Made by a program: the position numbers and the translations under genes. This document shows positions 28,997 to 38,200 of a DNA stretch of 64,000 nucleotides, in pieces. The stretch lies in contig CAJIZY010000003.1 of NCBI GenBank assembly GCA_905181965.1, forward strand, positions 154,717 through 218,716. Direction: 5' to 3'. The notes beneath the pieces were generated by a model, which saw only the letters and a list, made by a program, of their open reading frames with translations, was not told the DNA's origin and made no database searches. Positions within the stretch are counted from its first letter, which is position 1, and every line of letters starts with the position of its first letter. This stretch comes from Akkermansiaceae bacterium (GTDB lineage Bacteria; Verrucomicrobiota; Verrucomicrobiia; Verrucomicrobiales; Akkermansiaceae).

Positions 28997-29956
28997 ATGA
29001 ATTTTAAAAACCTCGTGCTTCTCTTTGCGCTCTTCCCAACGATGGCGTGGCTTGGAGCCTCTGATAAGCGCGGAAAGCAAGCAGGCCCAAAACCAAATCA
29101 ACTCGTGCAAAAATCACGCCTTTTAGAACTCACTGGAAAGTTTGATGACGCCAAACTTAGCAAAGAAGTTAGAATTCTTTGGCTATCTGGCCCCGAGGAT
29201 CATGGTGGCGGCGAGCATGACTACATTCGAGTCAAAGAATTGTTCGTCCCAATGCTGAAATCTATTTCTCATATTACGGTCGAGGAAGCATTTGGATTCC
29301 CAACTCAAGAGCAATTTGATGCCGCTGACGTCCTCATTCAATACCTTCATCTCCCGGATTTAAGAGATGAACAATTCAAGATGTTTAGGAATTTTGTCAG
29401 CAGTGGGGGTGGCGTCGTATCAATCCATGAATCGTGTATCATGCGGCCAATCGATCAGGCCGAAAGGCTGGCTGAATGTATTGGTTGTTCTTGGAAAGGA
29501 AACAGAGAATCCAAGTGGAGCAAATTTGGACATGATTATCCTCTTTTTTTAGATACCACCCACCCAGCTTTTACAGGCCTACCTAAATCGATTCGTTTGA
29601 ATGATGAGTCCTATTGGAATCTTCTAAAGGGCGAAAATGTGAAGGTGATTGGCGCATTGAATCGCGACACTGAATCTAAATCGTTTGCTGAGATTCTTGA
29701 AAGCGATGGGGTTCGGAGTGACGCTTTCTGGACTTATGAGCTGGGGAAAGGCCGAGTTTTTGGAACCACGACCGGTCATTTTACCTATACTTATTACGAT
29801 CCAGTTTACCGTCTCCTCCTGATGCGTGGGTTGGGATGGGTCTTAAACGAAGATCCGGCACCGCTCATGCCAATTGTTTTTGAGGGCATCACAAACGATG
29901 AGGGTCTTGTCGGAACAACCGACACAATGATGAATTATAAGAATAGGGCTCGTTAA
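28997..29956 (+). CDS. Secreted ThuA-like protein (trehalose utilisation domain)
   Basis: From ATG 28997 the protein is 319 residues with a signal peptide (MNFKNLVLLFALFPTMAWLGA). An in-frame ATG at 28940 would add 19 residues through a hairpin and is not chosen. The body is a class I glutamine amidotransferase-like ThuA fold: ILWLSGPEDHGGGEHDY, FVSSGGGVVSIHESCI, KFGHDYPLFLDTTHPAF and the C-terminal GKGRVFGTTTGHFTYTY with the typical GRVFGTTTGH. ThuA domains are linked to sugar utilisation, and exported copies are frequent in Verrucomicrobia beside heme and DUF1080 proteins. It precedes the first DUF1592 gene by 40 bases and is probably in one operon with it. Biochemical role is unknown. Confidence 0.88.
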   Translation: MNFKNLVLLFALFPTMAWLGASDKRGKQAGPKPNQLVQKSRLLELTGKFDDAKLSKEVRILWLSGPEDHGGGEHDYIRVKELFVPMLKSISHITVEEAFGFPTQEQFDAADVLIQYLHLPDLRDEQFKMFRNFVSSGGGVVSIHESCIMRPIDQAERLAECIGCSWKGNRESKWSKFGHDYPLFLDTTHPAFTGLPKSIRLNDESYWNLLKGENVKVIGALNRDTESKSFAEILESDGVRSDAFWTYELGKGRVFGTTTGHFTYTYYDPVYRLLLMRGLGWVLNEDPAPLMPIVFEGITNDEGLVGTTDTMMNYKNRAR

Positions 29957-29996
29957 AGGCTTCCTGCTCCTTTGCCGGACACCAGCCTATCTCCTA

Positions 29997-32372
29997 TTGC
30001 CACTAAAAAAAGCGACCTTGAAAAGTTTACCCCATAATCACCGGCCCATAGGCCTGTTTACCTTATTGATATTGCTCCAGCTTGCTGCCCCATTGTTGGC
30101 TTCAAAAGCTAATTATATCACGGAGATTCAACCGATTCTCCAAAAGCGCTGTTATGCTTGCCATGGACCTGAAAAGCAGAAGGGCAAGCTTCGACTAGAC
30201 ACGATTTCTACCGATCTCATTAATGACCGCAAAGCCGCAAGACACTGGCAAGACGTTCGCTCAGCAATCAACTTGGGAGAAATGCCTCCAGAGGAAGAAC
30301 CAACATTGAGCGCTGATGAACGACGGACTGTTCTAAGCTGGCTGAATTCGGAAATCAAATCAGCAGCAGACTCACGAAAAAGCAAAGGTGGTCGCGTCGT
30401 AGTGCGCCGTCTGAATCGGGCCGAGTATCAGAATACAATGCGCGATCTGCTAGGACTAGATATTTCCTTTGTGTCGGACTTACCGCCCGATGGTGTCTCG
30501 GTTGATGGAATGCTTAATAATGGAAGCGCGCTCCAGATGACAGGTATTCAATTTGAATACTATCTGAAAGCTGCCCGTGCCGCACTCGATCACGTCATTA
30601 CTACGACCCCGGCACCCAAAGTCTTCGAATACACTTTCAAAAAGTCGACGGAAAATAAGTGGCACAGAAAAACCAAGCCGTCTAACCGTCTTGGCAAAGA
30701 CCAAGAATTCATCGCACGTATCAAGAATGATTACCCTGAGACCGGAGAATTCCGAATCCGGATCCGTGCCAAAGGAGAATTTAATGAAGACACACCAGGC
30801 CCACTGCCCCGAATGAGGGTGATGGTAGGCTATCGACCGGACACTGAAGTTTATCGGAAAACCCTAGCTGAAATCGATATTACCGAGAAGGGATGGCACG
30901 ACTACGAATTCTCGGGACGGATGGAGAACTTCCCATTGCCAGTGAAAGGACAAGGTAAGTATCCGGGGCTAGTCATTTCTGTGACGAATCCATACGGCGG
31001 TCACCCGGTGATCGAATCGTTGGAATTCAAGGGGCCAATTTTTGAGAGTTGGCCACCTGCTCATCATCGCCAAATTCTTCACGATTCTGTTTCACGTTCC
31101 GAATCATTCGAACCAGATTACGTTAGGGAAGTTATCGAGAGATTCCTCCCGCGTGCTTGGAGACGTCCAGTCACAAATGATGAGGTGATTCGCTTTACGG
31201 AATTCTTCAAAGTCGTTCGGAAGGAAATGCCCACCTTTGAGGAAGCGATGAAAGAAACTTTAGCAATGGCGCTGGTCTCACCTCATTTCCTTTACATTCT
31301 TGAGCCATTCTCGGCGGAGCAAAGGCCTTTGACACAACATGAGCTAGCTGCGCGACTCTCTTACTTTTTATGGAGTAGCATGCCTGATCAGAAATTGTTG
31401 TCCTCTGCAGATTCAGGCGAGCTAAGCAAGCCCGATGTGCTTACCCACCAGGTCGATCGAATGCTGAAGCATCCTCGTTCGCAGCAATTTGTGGAAAACT
31501 TTGTTTCCCAATGGTTAGACATCGACGCGTTAGATCGTGTTGTCATCGACCAGAAAATCCATCCTGGATTTAAGCCCGAATTAAAGGGTGACATGCGCCG
31601 CGAAACTTTCGCTTTCTTCTCCGAAGTCCTTCACCGTAATCTATCTGCCGAAAATTTTATCGATTCGGATTTCGTGACCGTAAACAGCCGAATGGCGAGA
31701 CATTATGGGATCGATGGGGTAATGGCAGGAGAATTCCAACGGATCAAATTAACAGCCAAAAACGCATCGCACAGGGGAGGACTTTTAGGACAATCGTCTA
31801 TCCTCACCGCCAATTCGACAGGTCGGGATTCGAATCTCATTAAACGCGCGGTGTTTTTACGTAAGCGTTTGCTCAATGATCCACCAGCTCCTCCCCCTCC
31901 AAACGTTCCCGAACTTAAGACCGCCGACCCAAATTTTGCGCAGCTCCCGATTCGTAAACAGCTTGAAATTCATCTCCATGATCCCGCGTGTGCCGATTGC
32001 CATCGCAATCTCGACCCTTGGGGTCAGGCTCTTGAACAATTTAATGCTATCGGACTTTGGCGAGAGAAAATCATAAGACCAATCCATGGTAAAAAAACGA
32101 TTGAATTGGAAGTTGATGCGAATGCCAAACTTCCGGACGGGCATAAGATTCAAGGGATCAGTGGACTAAAAAATTACCTCAAAGAACATCGGCGCAAACA
32201 ATTCGCAAGGGCCTTCGTGTCAAAGATCCTGACCTACGCGCTAGGGCGGAGTCTGGAATTCTCCGATGAAACCCTAATATCCGATCTCACAAATCAGTTC
32301 TTGAAGAATAACCTGCGCGTGAGAGATTTATTGGTCGCGGTCGTGCAGCGGCCAGACTTTCAAACCAAATAA
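29997..32372 (+). CDS. DUF1592-family diheme cytochrome-like protein, copy 1
   Basis: The 791-residue protein starts at TTG 29997, since no ATG precedes the signal segment (about 17-36). The order is PSCyt1 cytochrome with CYACH (52-56) and LGEMPPEEEP, DUF1587 (RLNRAEYQNTMRDLLGLD), a carbohydrate-binding-like middle, DUF1595, DUF1592 (LAARLSYFLWSSMPD), DUF1588 with the second heme motif CADCH (about 665-669) in HRNLDPWGQALEQF, and DUF1585 at the end (YALGRSLEFSDE). The family is exported and presumed to carry two c-type hemes. The DUF1552 partner starts 9 bases downstream, and ThuA lies 40 bases upstream. Role inferred: redox enzyme coupled to glycan processing. Confidence 0.92.
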   Translation: MPLKKATLKSLPHNHRPIGLFTLLILLQLAAPLLASKANYITEIQPILQKRCYACHGPEKQKGKLRLDTISTDLINDRKAARHWQDVRSAINLGEMPPEEEPTLSADERRTVLSWLNSEIKSAADSRKSKGGRVVVRRLNRAEYQNTMRDLLGLDISFVSDLPPDGVSVDGMLNNGSALQMTGIQFEYYLKAARAALDHVITTTPAPKVFEYTFKKSTENKWHRKTKPSNRLGKDQEFIARIKNDYPETGEFRIRIRAKGEFNEDTPGPLPRMRVMVGYRPDTEVYRKTLAEIDITEKGWHDYEFSGRMENFPLPVKGQGKYPGLVISVTNPYGGHPVIESLEFKGPIFESWPPAHHRQILHDSVSRSESFEPDYVREVIERFLPRAWRRPVTNDEVIRFTEFFKVVRKEMPTFEEAMKETLAMALVSPHFLYILEPFSAEQRPLTQHELAARLSYFLWSSMPDQKLLSSADSGELSKPDVLTHQVDRMLKHPRSQQFVENFVSQWLDIDALDRVVIDQKIHPGFKPELKGDMRRETFAFFSEVLHRNLSAENFIDSDFVTVNSRMARHYGIDGVMAGEFQRIKLTAKNASHRGGLLGQSSILTANSTGRDSNLIKRAVFLRKRLLNDPPAPPPPNVPELKTADPNFAQLPIRKQLEIHLHDPACADCHRNLDPWGQALEQFNAIGLWREKIIRPIHGKKTIELEVDANAKLPDGHKIQGISGLKNYLKEHRRKQFARAFVSKILTYALGRSLEFSDETLISDLTNQFLKNNLRVRDLLVAVVQRPDFQTK

Positions 32373-32381
32373 CTTACGAAT

Positions 32382-33731
32382 ATGGATTCTAGGAAACCTT
32401 GGCACTTAAATCGTCGAACTTTTCTACGTGGAATTGGAGCGACCCTTGCTCTCCCGTCTCTGGAATGCATGGGGAGTGAGGCCTTGAATCCTTCCCCAAA
32501 GAGATTGGCAGCAATTTATTTTCCGTTCGGAGTTTCCATGGCGCCTGCTGACAGTGGAAAGGCCAGTTGGAATTGGTTCCCAGAAAAAGCCGGGGCCGAC
32601 TTTAAATTCTCCAAACCTCTGAGTCCTTTAGAATCCCTTCGCGAAGACATTTCGATCCTTGGGGGCTTGTCTCATCCTGACGTTCGCAAGATCGACGGCC
32701 ACGATAGCGGAGACACTTTTTTGACCGGTTGCGATTTATTAGGCCGAGATCTGCAAAACGTTCAATCGATGGATCAAATCGCCGCCAGCCAACTGGCCGA
32801 TAAGACTCGGTTTTCCTCCTTGGTCATGTCGACAGATGGAGGTGTCGGTGAACCCACTAGATCGAGCACTCTCTCATACAACGAACAAGGTCGCCCCATC
32901 CCCGCGCTCAACCAACCGCGCCAAATCTTTGAGCGCCTTTTCGGAGGAGGCGATGAGTCAACCGCCAGGGGACGTCGCCGCCTGAGGAGTGCCGGAAGCA
33001 TGTTGGACCTCGTTCTTGATGACGCGAAGAAAGTCCGAAGTCATCTTGGCCAGCATGATAAGGAAAAGTTCGATGAGTATTTGGATTCAGTCCGTCAGGT
33101 AGAAAAACGAGTTGATCGATCCCAGGCGTGGATCGATCTCCCAAAACCCGAACTCACTGATCAAGATCGCGAACGTCTCAAGCTAGAATCTGATTCAAAT
33201 GTTCCGGAAGACTATGTCGGGACAATGTACGAACTCATCTATCTTGCCTTCCGAACTGATTCGACACGCGTTGCCACATATCAAATTGGAAGTATGGGAG
33301 ACGCCACAAGTTTGAGTGGGAAATTTCCTCAGCTTCTTGGCTTCGGGAAAAACATTCACTCGCTCTGTCATGACTGGAACAAGCCCAATGGAATCGAGCC
33401 ACTTGGAAAGTGGGACCAGTTTTTGTCGCGGAAATTTGCCGAATTCCTCACCAGAATGCGTGAGACCCCTTCGAACGCCGACGGCAGCAAGAGCCTCCTC
33501 GATCAAACAACCATTCTTTATGGTTGCAGTAACAGCACGACCCATAACAACAAAAATTATCCTTTGGTGTTGGCAGGTGGTAAAGGCTTGGGGTTCAAGC
33601 ATGGTAATTACCATCGCTTCGAGGAGTCCATACCACTGGCAAACTTACACCTCACTATGCTCAAAAAAATCGGCATTACTGCTGACAAGTTTGCGGATAG
33701 TAATGCCTTGATACCCGAGGTCCTGGCTTAG
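32382..33731 (+). CDS. DUF1552 protein, copy 1, with Tat-like signal
   Basis: The 449-residue protein has an NRRTFLRGIGATLALPSLE Tat-type export signal at 9-27 and the DUF1552 body: AIYFPFGVSMAP, DDISILGGLSHPD-like, GHDSGDTFLTG, SMDQIAASQLADKTRF, a charged helix HDKEKFDEYLDSVRQVEKRV, ASSLLDQTTILYGCSN-like and the C-terminal LANLHLTMLKKIGI. It follows the DUF1592 gene by 9 bases and is almost certainly co-translated with it. DUF1552 is distantly related to DUF1501 and the alkaline phosphatase superfamily; no activity is known. It probably works with its cytochrome partner in the envelope. Of the three copies in this window it is closest in layout to the others, differing mainly in signal length. 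Confidence 0.9.
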   Translation: MDSRKPWHLNRRTFLRGIGATLALPSLECMGSEALNPSPKRLAAIYFPFGVSMAPADSGKASWNWFPEKAGADFKFSKPLSPLESLREDISILGGLSHPDVRKIDGHDSGDTFLTGCDLLGRDLQNVQSMDQIAASQLADKTRFSSLVMSTDGGVGEPTRSSTLSYNEQGRPIPALNQPRQIFERLFGGGDESTARGRRRLRSAGSMLDLVLDDAKKVRSHLGQHDKEKFDEYLDSVRQVEKRVDRSQAWIDLPKPELTDQDRERLKLESDSNVPEDYVGTMYELIYLAFRTDSTRVATYQIGSMGDATSLSGKFPQLLGFGKNIHSLCHDWNKPNGIEPLGKWDQFLSRKFAEFLTRMRETPSNADGSKSLLDQTTILYGCSNSTTHNNKNYPLVLAGGKGLGFKHGNYHRFEESIPLANLHLTMLKKIGITADKFADSNALIPEVLA

Positions 33732-33871
33732 CCAGATGACGGAAAATTCTGCTCTTCACTGTTCGAGATGAGTTTCCGACGGCAACATCGTTGAACCTTT
33801 CTTCAGGCAAGCTGGATCAAAAACTTAGAAAGGTAACTTCTCAGTGGCTTAACACATCAAACCCGCAGCTC

Positions 33872-35908
33872 CTAGCGCTTTAGCCAACGATCTAGAAACT
33901 CAAAGGTCCCTTTCCCGTTAATCTTATGGGGTCCAACAAACCACTCGATTTCCGCGCGCTCACCGAGCCCCAGTTTTGCTGAGTACAAATGCCTTACTTT
34001 GGCGAACTCAAGGGCTACTCGCTCATCTGGCGCGACCCCATCAAAATGGCCCCGCTCAACCATAAAAGGCCGTGGGGCAATGAGCGCAGCCATTTCCGAA
34101 TAATTAAAGGTGCTCCCAAGATCGAACTCAAAAATCTCATACTCAGCTTTATTCGAGTAACTGTATGGGCTCCGTGTTGAGGCATTTTTCCAGACCCAAT
34201 CGTTGAAATCCGCGCTGCAAATTGACAAACAATAGTTGTCTACCAAGGGAGGAATACGCATTGCCGATTTCCCACCATAGGAGAGACCATAAAATCCAAT
34301 TCGCTCCGCATCAACAAAGTCCAGCCCACCAAGCCAGTCTGTAATTTGTTGATGCTGTGGAACCATGAGGGAAAACAAGGTGCGCCCAATTGAGTTAGCC
34401 TTGAACTGGAGCGTTCGGAATCGGTCTTCAAAAATATAGAGATTCTGTGGCGCAAAAGTGATGTAGCCACGCTCTGCCAATTTTGCGGCAAAAGCCCCAT
34501 AGTAATGCTCGTCTTTCTCTCCAATCGTCGACTGTGGCCGCCCTTCCAAACCATGTTGACAAACCACGCAAGGTCGAGATTCCCCCGATTTTAGATCATT
34601 CGGCAGAATTAGAATGCCGTATGCAAAAAAACTAGCGTCCTTAAATACATCAAGAACAACCTCGTAAGCTTCCACCTTATCATTGATCTCAATTCGCCGG
34701 GTCCGAGGATTAGGCTCAAGTAGTTCATCATTAAACCGGCCAATTACCTTTTCAGAAAAATAGTTGCGGTAGAACTTTTGAGTTTCCCTAAAAGCGAGAG
34801 GCGAAGTCGTCTTAAGCTTCGCCATGAATTTTCGACGCACATACGGGCTTTCAACAAGTAACTGTTGGTTGTGGCGGTCAAGCTCGTGCATTTGCCGGGC
34901 ATGGCGCGCTTTCTGGTCAACGACTTTGAGTATCTTCAAAGGCTGAGCCTGCTTTTTCGAATTTTCGCCCTCATGACCTGATGAAAGGAGACGCCCAGGC
35001 TTGCCTCGTGATTTTTTTGGTTCAATCAACACTTTGGGTCCAGATGGGTGAGCCAAAATCTTTAAATCGCGCGGAGCGACCATCTTTTTTAGCGAGGCGA
35101 GATCAAACTGCTTCAGCAAACCAAAGACATTGCGTTCCGCAGGCTCCTTCCACAAATCAGCATCAGGACCAGAATAGCCACTCACCGTAATCTTCGGGAT
35201 CCGCTCATCAAGCGCTGCTGCAAATAAAGCGAGCATGCCACCTTCACCATGCCCGTGGATTCCCACTAATTTAGGGCCTAGTCGGTCAACCAGAGCTAAT
35301 ACTTTCTGAATTTCATAACCGATAAGGTGACGGCCCAATTCAAAAGCGGGGCGATAGAGATACTCACGATTCGATATTTTGTGCGGACCTAAATCCCGGT
35401 TAATTAAAACAGGCACGAAAACATTAATCCCATCAGCAGCATACTCACGGGCGGTTTGGTAATCCATCGAAACCTTATCATCAAATCCTGCTATTTCCTC
35501 CGGAGTTTGATCCGCATCCGGTATAACGATCATCGATTCTTTTGCATTTGGAGGAGCGAGCCACAGGCCTTCTCCACACACATCACCAAAGGCCTGCCAC
35601 CGGATCTCGTGGACCACAAAATCATCTCCCTCCGCGATCTTGCCTAAGACTTCGAGGTCGAGGGGGGCTGCCACTCGCTCATCCACCATTCCCAAGATAC
35701 GTGCCAATTCCGCGCGCTCTGGTTGAGCCAACTCATGAATTGTTATCGTTTCCTCAATCTTCTTTAGCAAAAAGGCATCAGCCGAATCAATGAGTCGAGA
35801 AGCGACGTCGCCTTCCCAGTCAAGTGGCTGCGTTCCAGCTAACGGTTCGGCGGAGCAAGTATAATTGTAACCAAGGAGGACAATCAGCAAACAGAACGAT
35901 CGACTCAT
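33872..35908 (-). CDS. Secreted protein with two alpha/beta hydrolase domains
   Basis: From ATG 35908 the protein is 678 residues with a signal peptide (MSRSFCLLIVLLGYNYTCSA); a TTG at 35917 is rejected. The N-terminal hydrolase domain has GHGEGG at 219-224, so the usual nucleophile serine is glutamate E222 and this domain is probably inactive. The C-terminal domain (about 425-678) has GLSYGGKS with S543 as a proper nucleophile, CQHGLEGRP near the oxyanion region and a late PHK histidine, resembling dienelactone hydrolase or acetyl xylan esterase types. A polar linker with KKSRGKPGR joins them. It may remove acyl groups from polysaccharides. It converges with the DUF1552 gene 140 bases away. 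Confidence 0.82.
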   Translation of the reverse strand: MSRSFCLLIVLLGYNYTCSAEPLAGTQPLDWEGDVASRLIDSADAFLLKKIEETITIHELAQPERAELARILGMVDERVAAPLDLEVLGKIAEGDDFVVHEIRWQAFGDVCGEGLWLAPPNAKESMIVIPDADQTPEEIAGFDDKVSMDYQTAREYAADGINVFVPVLINRDLGPHKISNREYLYRPAFELGRHLIGYEIQKVLALVDRLGPKLVGIHGHGEGGMLALFAAALDERIPKITVSGYSGPDADLWKEPAERNVFGLLKQFDLASLKKMVAPRDLKILAHPSGPKVLIEPKKSRGKPGRLLSSGHEGENSKKQAQPLKILKVVDQKARHARQMHELDRHNQQLLVESPYVRRKFMAKLKTTSPLAFRETQKFYRNYFSEKVIGRFNDELLEPNPRTRRIEINDKVEAYEVVLDVFKDASFFAYGILILPNDLKSGESRPCVVCQHGLEGRPQSTIGEKDEHYYGAFAAKLAERGYITFAPQNLYIFEDRFRTLQFKANSIGRTLFSLMVPQHQQITDWLGGLDFVDAERIGFYGLSYGGKSAMRIPPLVDNYCLSICSADFNDWVWKNASTRSPYSYSNKAEYEIFEFDLGSTFNYSEMAALIAPRPFMVERGHFDGVAPDERVALEFAKVRHLYSAKLGLGERAEIEWFVGPHKINGKGTFEFLDRWLKR

Positions 35909-35985
35909 GGAAACCAATCTAACTGATAGGCTGTCTTCTTAGAATAAAAAATTATGAGCCTCAAGCCAGTCACTAAAACCTATCT

Positions 35986-36969
35986 TTAGAAGAGCCCCTG
36001 TATCAATCCATCTTCATCCAGCTTGATTTTATCAGCTGCTGGGACTCTTGGAAGGCCAGGCATCGTCATGATTGCACCACACACAATCACAACAAACTCC
36101 GCACCAGCAGATAACCTTACCTCTCGGATAGAAAGCGAATGATCTTTCGGCGCACCTAACAATTTCGGATCTGTGGAAAAGCTATACTGAGTCTTTGCAA
36201 TACAGACAGGCAGATGCCCAAATCCATTCTCTTGGAACCACTTTATTTTATCTCTAACAACTTTGTCTGCCATTACTTCATTTGCTTGATACAGCATTTT
36301 GGCGATTGTTTCGACTTTCCCCATCAATGGCATTTCATCATCATACAAAGTTTTAAACTGCGCGGCCCCCGAGTCAGCTAGACGAGCCACTTTCTCGGCC
36401 AAGTCAATCGCGCCATCACCTCCATTTTCCCAGTGACTTGTGACACTTACCTCCACATTGAATTTTTTACAGTAGTCTCTAATGACTTGGAATTCCGCCT
36501 CGGAATCAGAAATAAATTTATTAATACCAACAACCATTGGCACCCCAAATTGGCTCAAGTTCCGAATATGTCTCCCCAGATTTGAGCAGCCTTTTTTCAG
36601 CGCTTCGATATTTTCGTTATTTAAATCATTTTTCGAGACGCCCCCTTGGTGCTTTAAGGCTCTGACAGTGGCGACTAGCACCACAGCATCAGGCGAAAAT
36701 CCAGCTTTCCGGCATTTAATATTAAAGAATTTTTCGGCGCCCAAATCTGCTCCGAAGCCCGCTTCAGTCACGACATAATCTGATAATTTTAGTGCCGTTT
36801 TTGTTGCGATCACTGAATTACAACCGTGGGCAATATTCGCAAAAGGCCCCCCGTGGATAAGAGCGGGGTTACCTTCCAAGGTCTGCACGAGATTAGGCCT
36901 GAATGCGTCCTTCAACAGCACCGTCATCGCATGATGAGCGTTAATCTCTCTTGCTCTGACTGGAGTCAC
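35986..36969 (-). pseudogene. fhs: Formate-tetrahydrofolate ligase, C-terminal fragment of a broken gene
   Basis: This 327-residue frame covers the last 60 percent of formate-tetrahydrofolate ligase, with the invariant [49 protein letters not shown] and [10 protein letters not shown] blocks, to a normal C-terminus. The enzyme joins formate to tetrahydrofolate with ATP. The open frame begins at GTG 36969, in mid-domain, with no ribosome binding site, so it is a fragment of the gene starting at 37659. It is in the same phase as that N-terminal fragment, but about 100 bases between them read family sequence in another phase, which needs at least two and probably three frame changes. Confidence 0.85.
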
Positions 36970-37014
36970 CTCACATCTTAGTTAATATTTCCTAATCTTT
37001 CTTTTAAGATATCC

Positions 37015-37659
37015 CTATCTTTTTAGACAGGCAAAAAATAGCCATAACTTCTGAGGCCACCGTAATATCAAAACCATCTTCTCTTGGATAACCATTAGTA
37101 GGTCCTTTTTTGATGATGTGATTGATCTGAGTAACCTATCATTCATATCAACCACTCGTTTCCATGTGATTCTTCTACTATCTATCTTCGTTGAATTCCC
37201 CCAGTAAATATGATTATCAATCATGGCAGAAAGAAGACTATGAGCCGAGGTGATCGCATGAAAGTCGCCGGTGAAATGAAGATTAATATCTTCCATTGGT
37301 ATCACTTGCGCATAACCACCTCCAGCGGCACCACCCTTCATGCCGAAACAGGGCCCTAAGCTTGGCTCACGCAGACACACTGTCGTTTGTTTGCCAATTT
37401 TATTTAAACCATCCGTGAGCCCAACCGATGTTGTCGTCTTACCTTCACCCGCTGGGGTTGGTGTCACTGCCGTCACAAGGATCAATTTACCATCCTTATT
37501 CTTCTGCGCGCCATCAATTGCGCTCCATGAGATCTTAGCTTTGTCATGGCCAAAAGGAACGAGATCTTTCTGATCAATCTTGAGCTTAGCTCCAATGTCA
37601 TTGATGTGTTCACCGGAAACTTCTCTAGCAATATCGATATCGGTTTTATACTCACTCAT
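37015..37659 (-). pseudogene. fhs: Formate-tetrahydrofolate ligase, N-terminal fragment of a broken gene
   Basis: The true start is ATG 37659 ([14 protein letters not shown]); the longer frame from 37737 adds 26 atypical residues. It contains the ATP-binding loop [34 protein letters not shown] and [18 protein letters not shown]. Family sequence stops at the A6 run (T6 on the plus strand, 37106-37111); the next base phase reads [21 protein letters not shown] and then ends at a stop, after which further indels precede the C-terminal fragment. The run AAAAAAG has the form of a -1 slippery site, but slippage there alone would not restore the gene. Full gene 35986-37659 is 558 codons, the normal size. 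Either sequencing errors or a dying gene. Confidence 0.85.
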
Positions 37660-37920
37660 TCTTTGTCTTAGGTGTGCTGTAAATCTTGAATTCATCCCAT
37701 TCCCACAATGAATCATTGCGGCGACTAGGATTACCAATCAGGTTGAGAAGAGAGTTAGAATATTCTCAATAAAAATCAATAAGCGATCAACATTCCACTT
37801 ACCCCCAGTGATATAAATTTTATTCCTGCCCTCGAAGACCCAGATAATTGATCTCTCTCAGACAGAGGGGACTAGATTCGCGCGTCATCCAAAAAAAGTT
37901 AAGAAGCGATAATAAAGACG

Positions 37921-38191
37921 ATGAATTCCGGCCTAGTGGCTCTAGCGATACTTAGCGCCCATTTAATAATCAATTCTGCAGCACAAGCTGAAGAACTGGC
38001 GAAGAGAACAAAGGAGCCTCGCAAGGTATTTATCGTTGCTAGGCAATCAAATATTGATGGACAGGCCTACATCCGAACGATTGACTTTTCTCGGCGAGGA
38101 CCAAGATCCTGCACTGCCGCAGACTTTCAACCCCAACAACAAGACCTCAGTCACACGCGACGACGCTTGGATCAAAACCACTAGAGCTTGA
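37921..38191 (+). pseudogene. Sialate O-acetylesterase-like (DUF303 / SGNH) remnant
   Basis: A signal peptide (MNSGLVALAILSAHLIINSAAQA) is followed by KVFIVARQSNIDGQAY, a decayed form of the KVFILAGQSNMxG block that carries the catalytic serine in secreted DUF303 esterases: glycine is arginine and methionine is isoleucine here. The first frame stops at 38184. Removing one T from the TTTT run near 38091 lets the next phase continue LGEDQDPALPQTFNPNN and TRDDAWIKT, the normal following segment, then a stop at 38189-38191. About three quarters of the family domain is absent, so the gene is a truncated remnant directly before a sulfatase gene. Confidence 0.65.
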
Positions 38192-38200
38192 CCATATACT

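Noticed and set aside
33723..33736. Short palindrome CTGGC-TTA-GCCAG at the DUF1552 copy 1 stop as a terminator
   Set aside because: The stem is only 5 bp, overlaps the stop codon and is followed by no T-run.
37100..37115. Programmed -1 frameshift at the A-AAA-AAG run in the formate-THF ligase gene
   Set aside because: The shifted frame reaches a stop about 30 codons later and more indels follow, so slippage would not give a full enzyme; formate-THF ligases are not known to be recoded.
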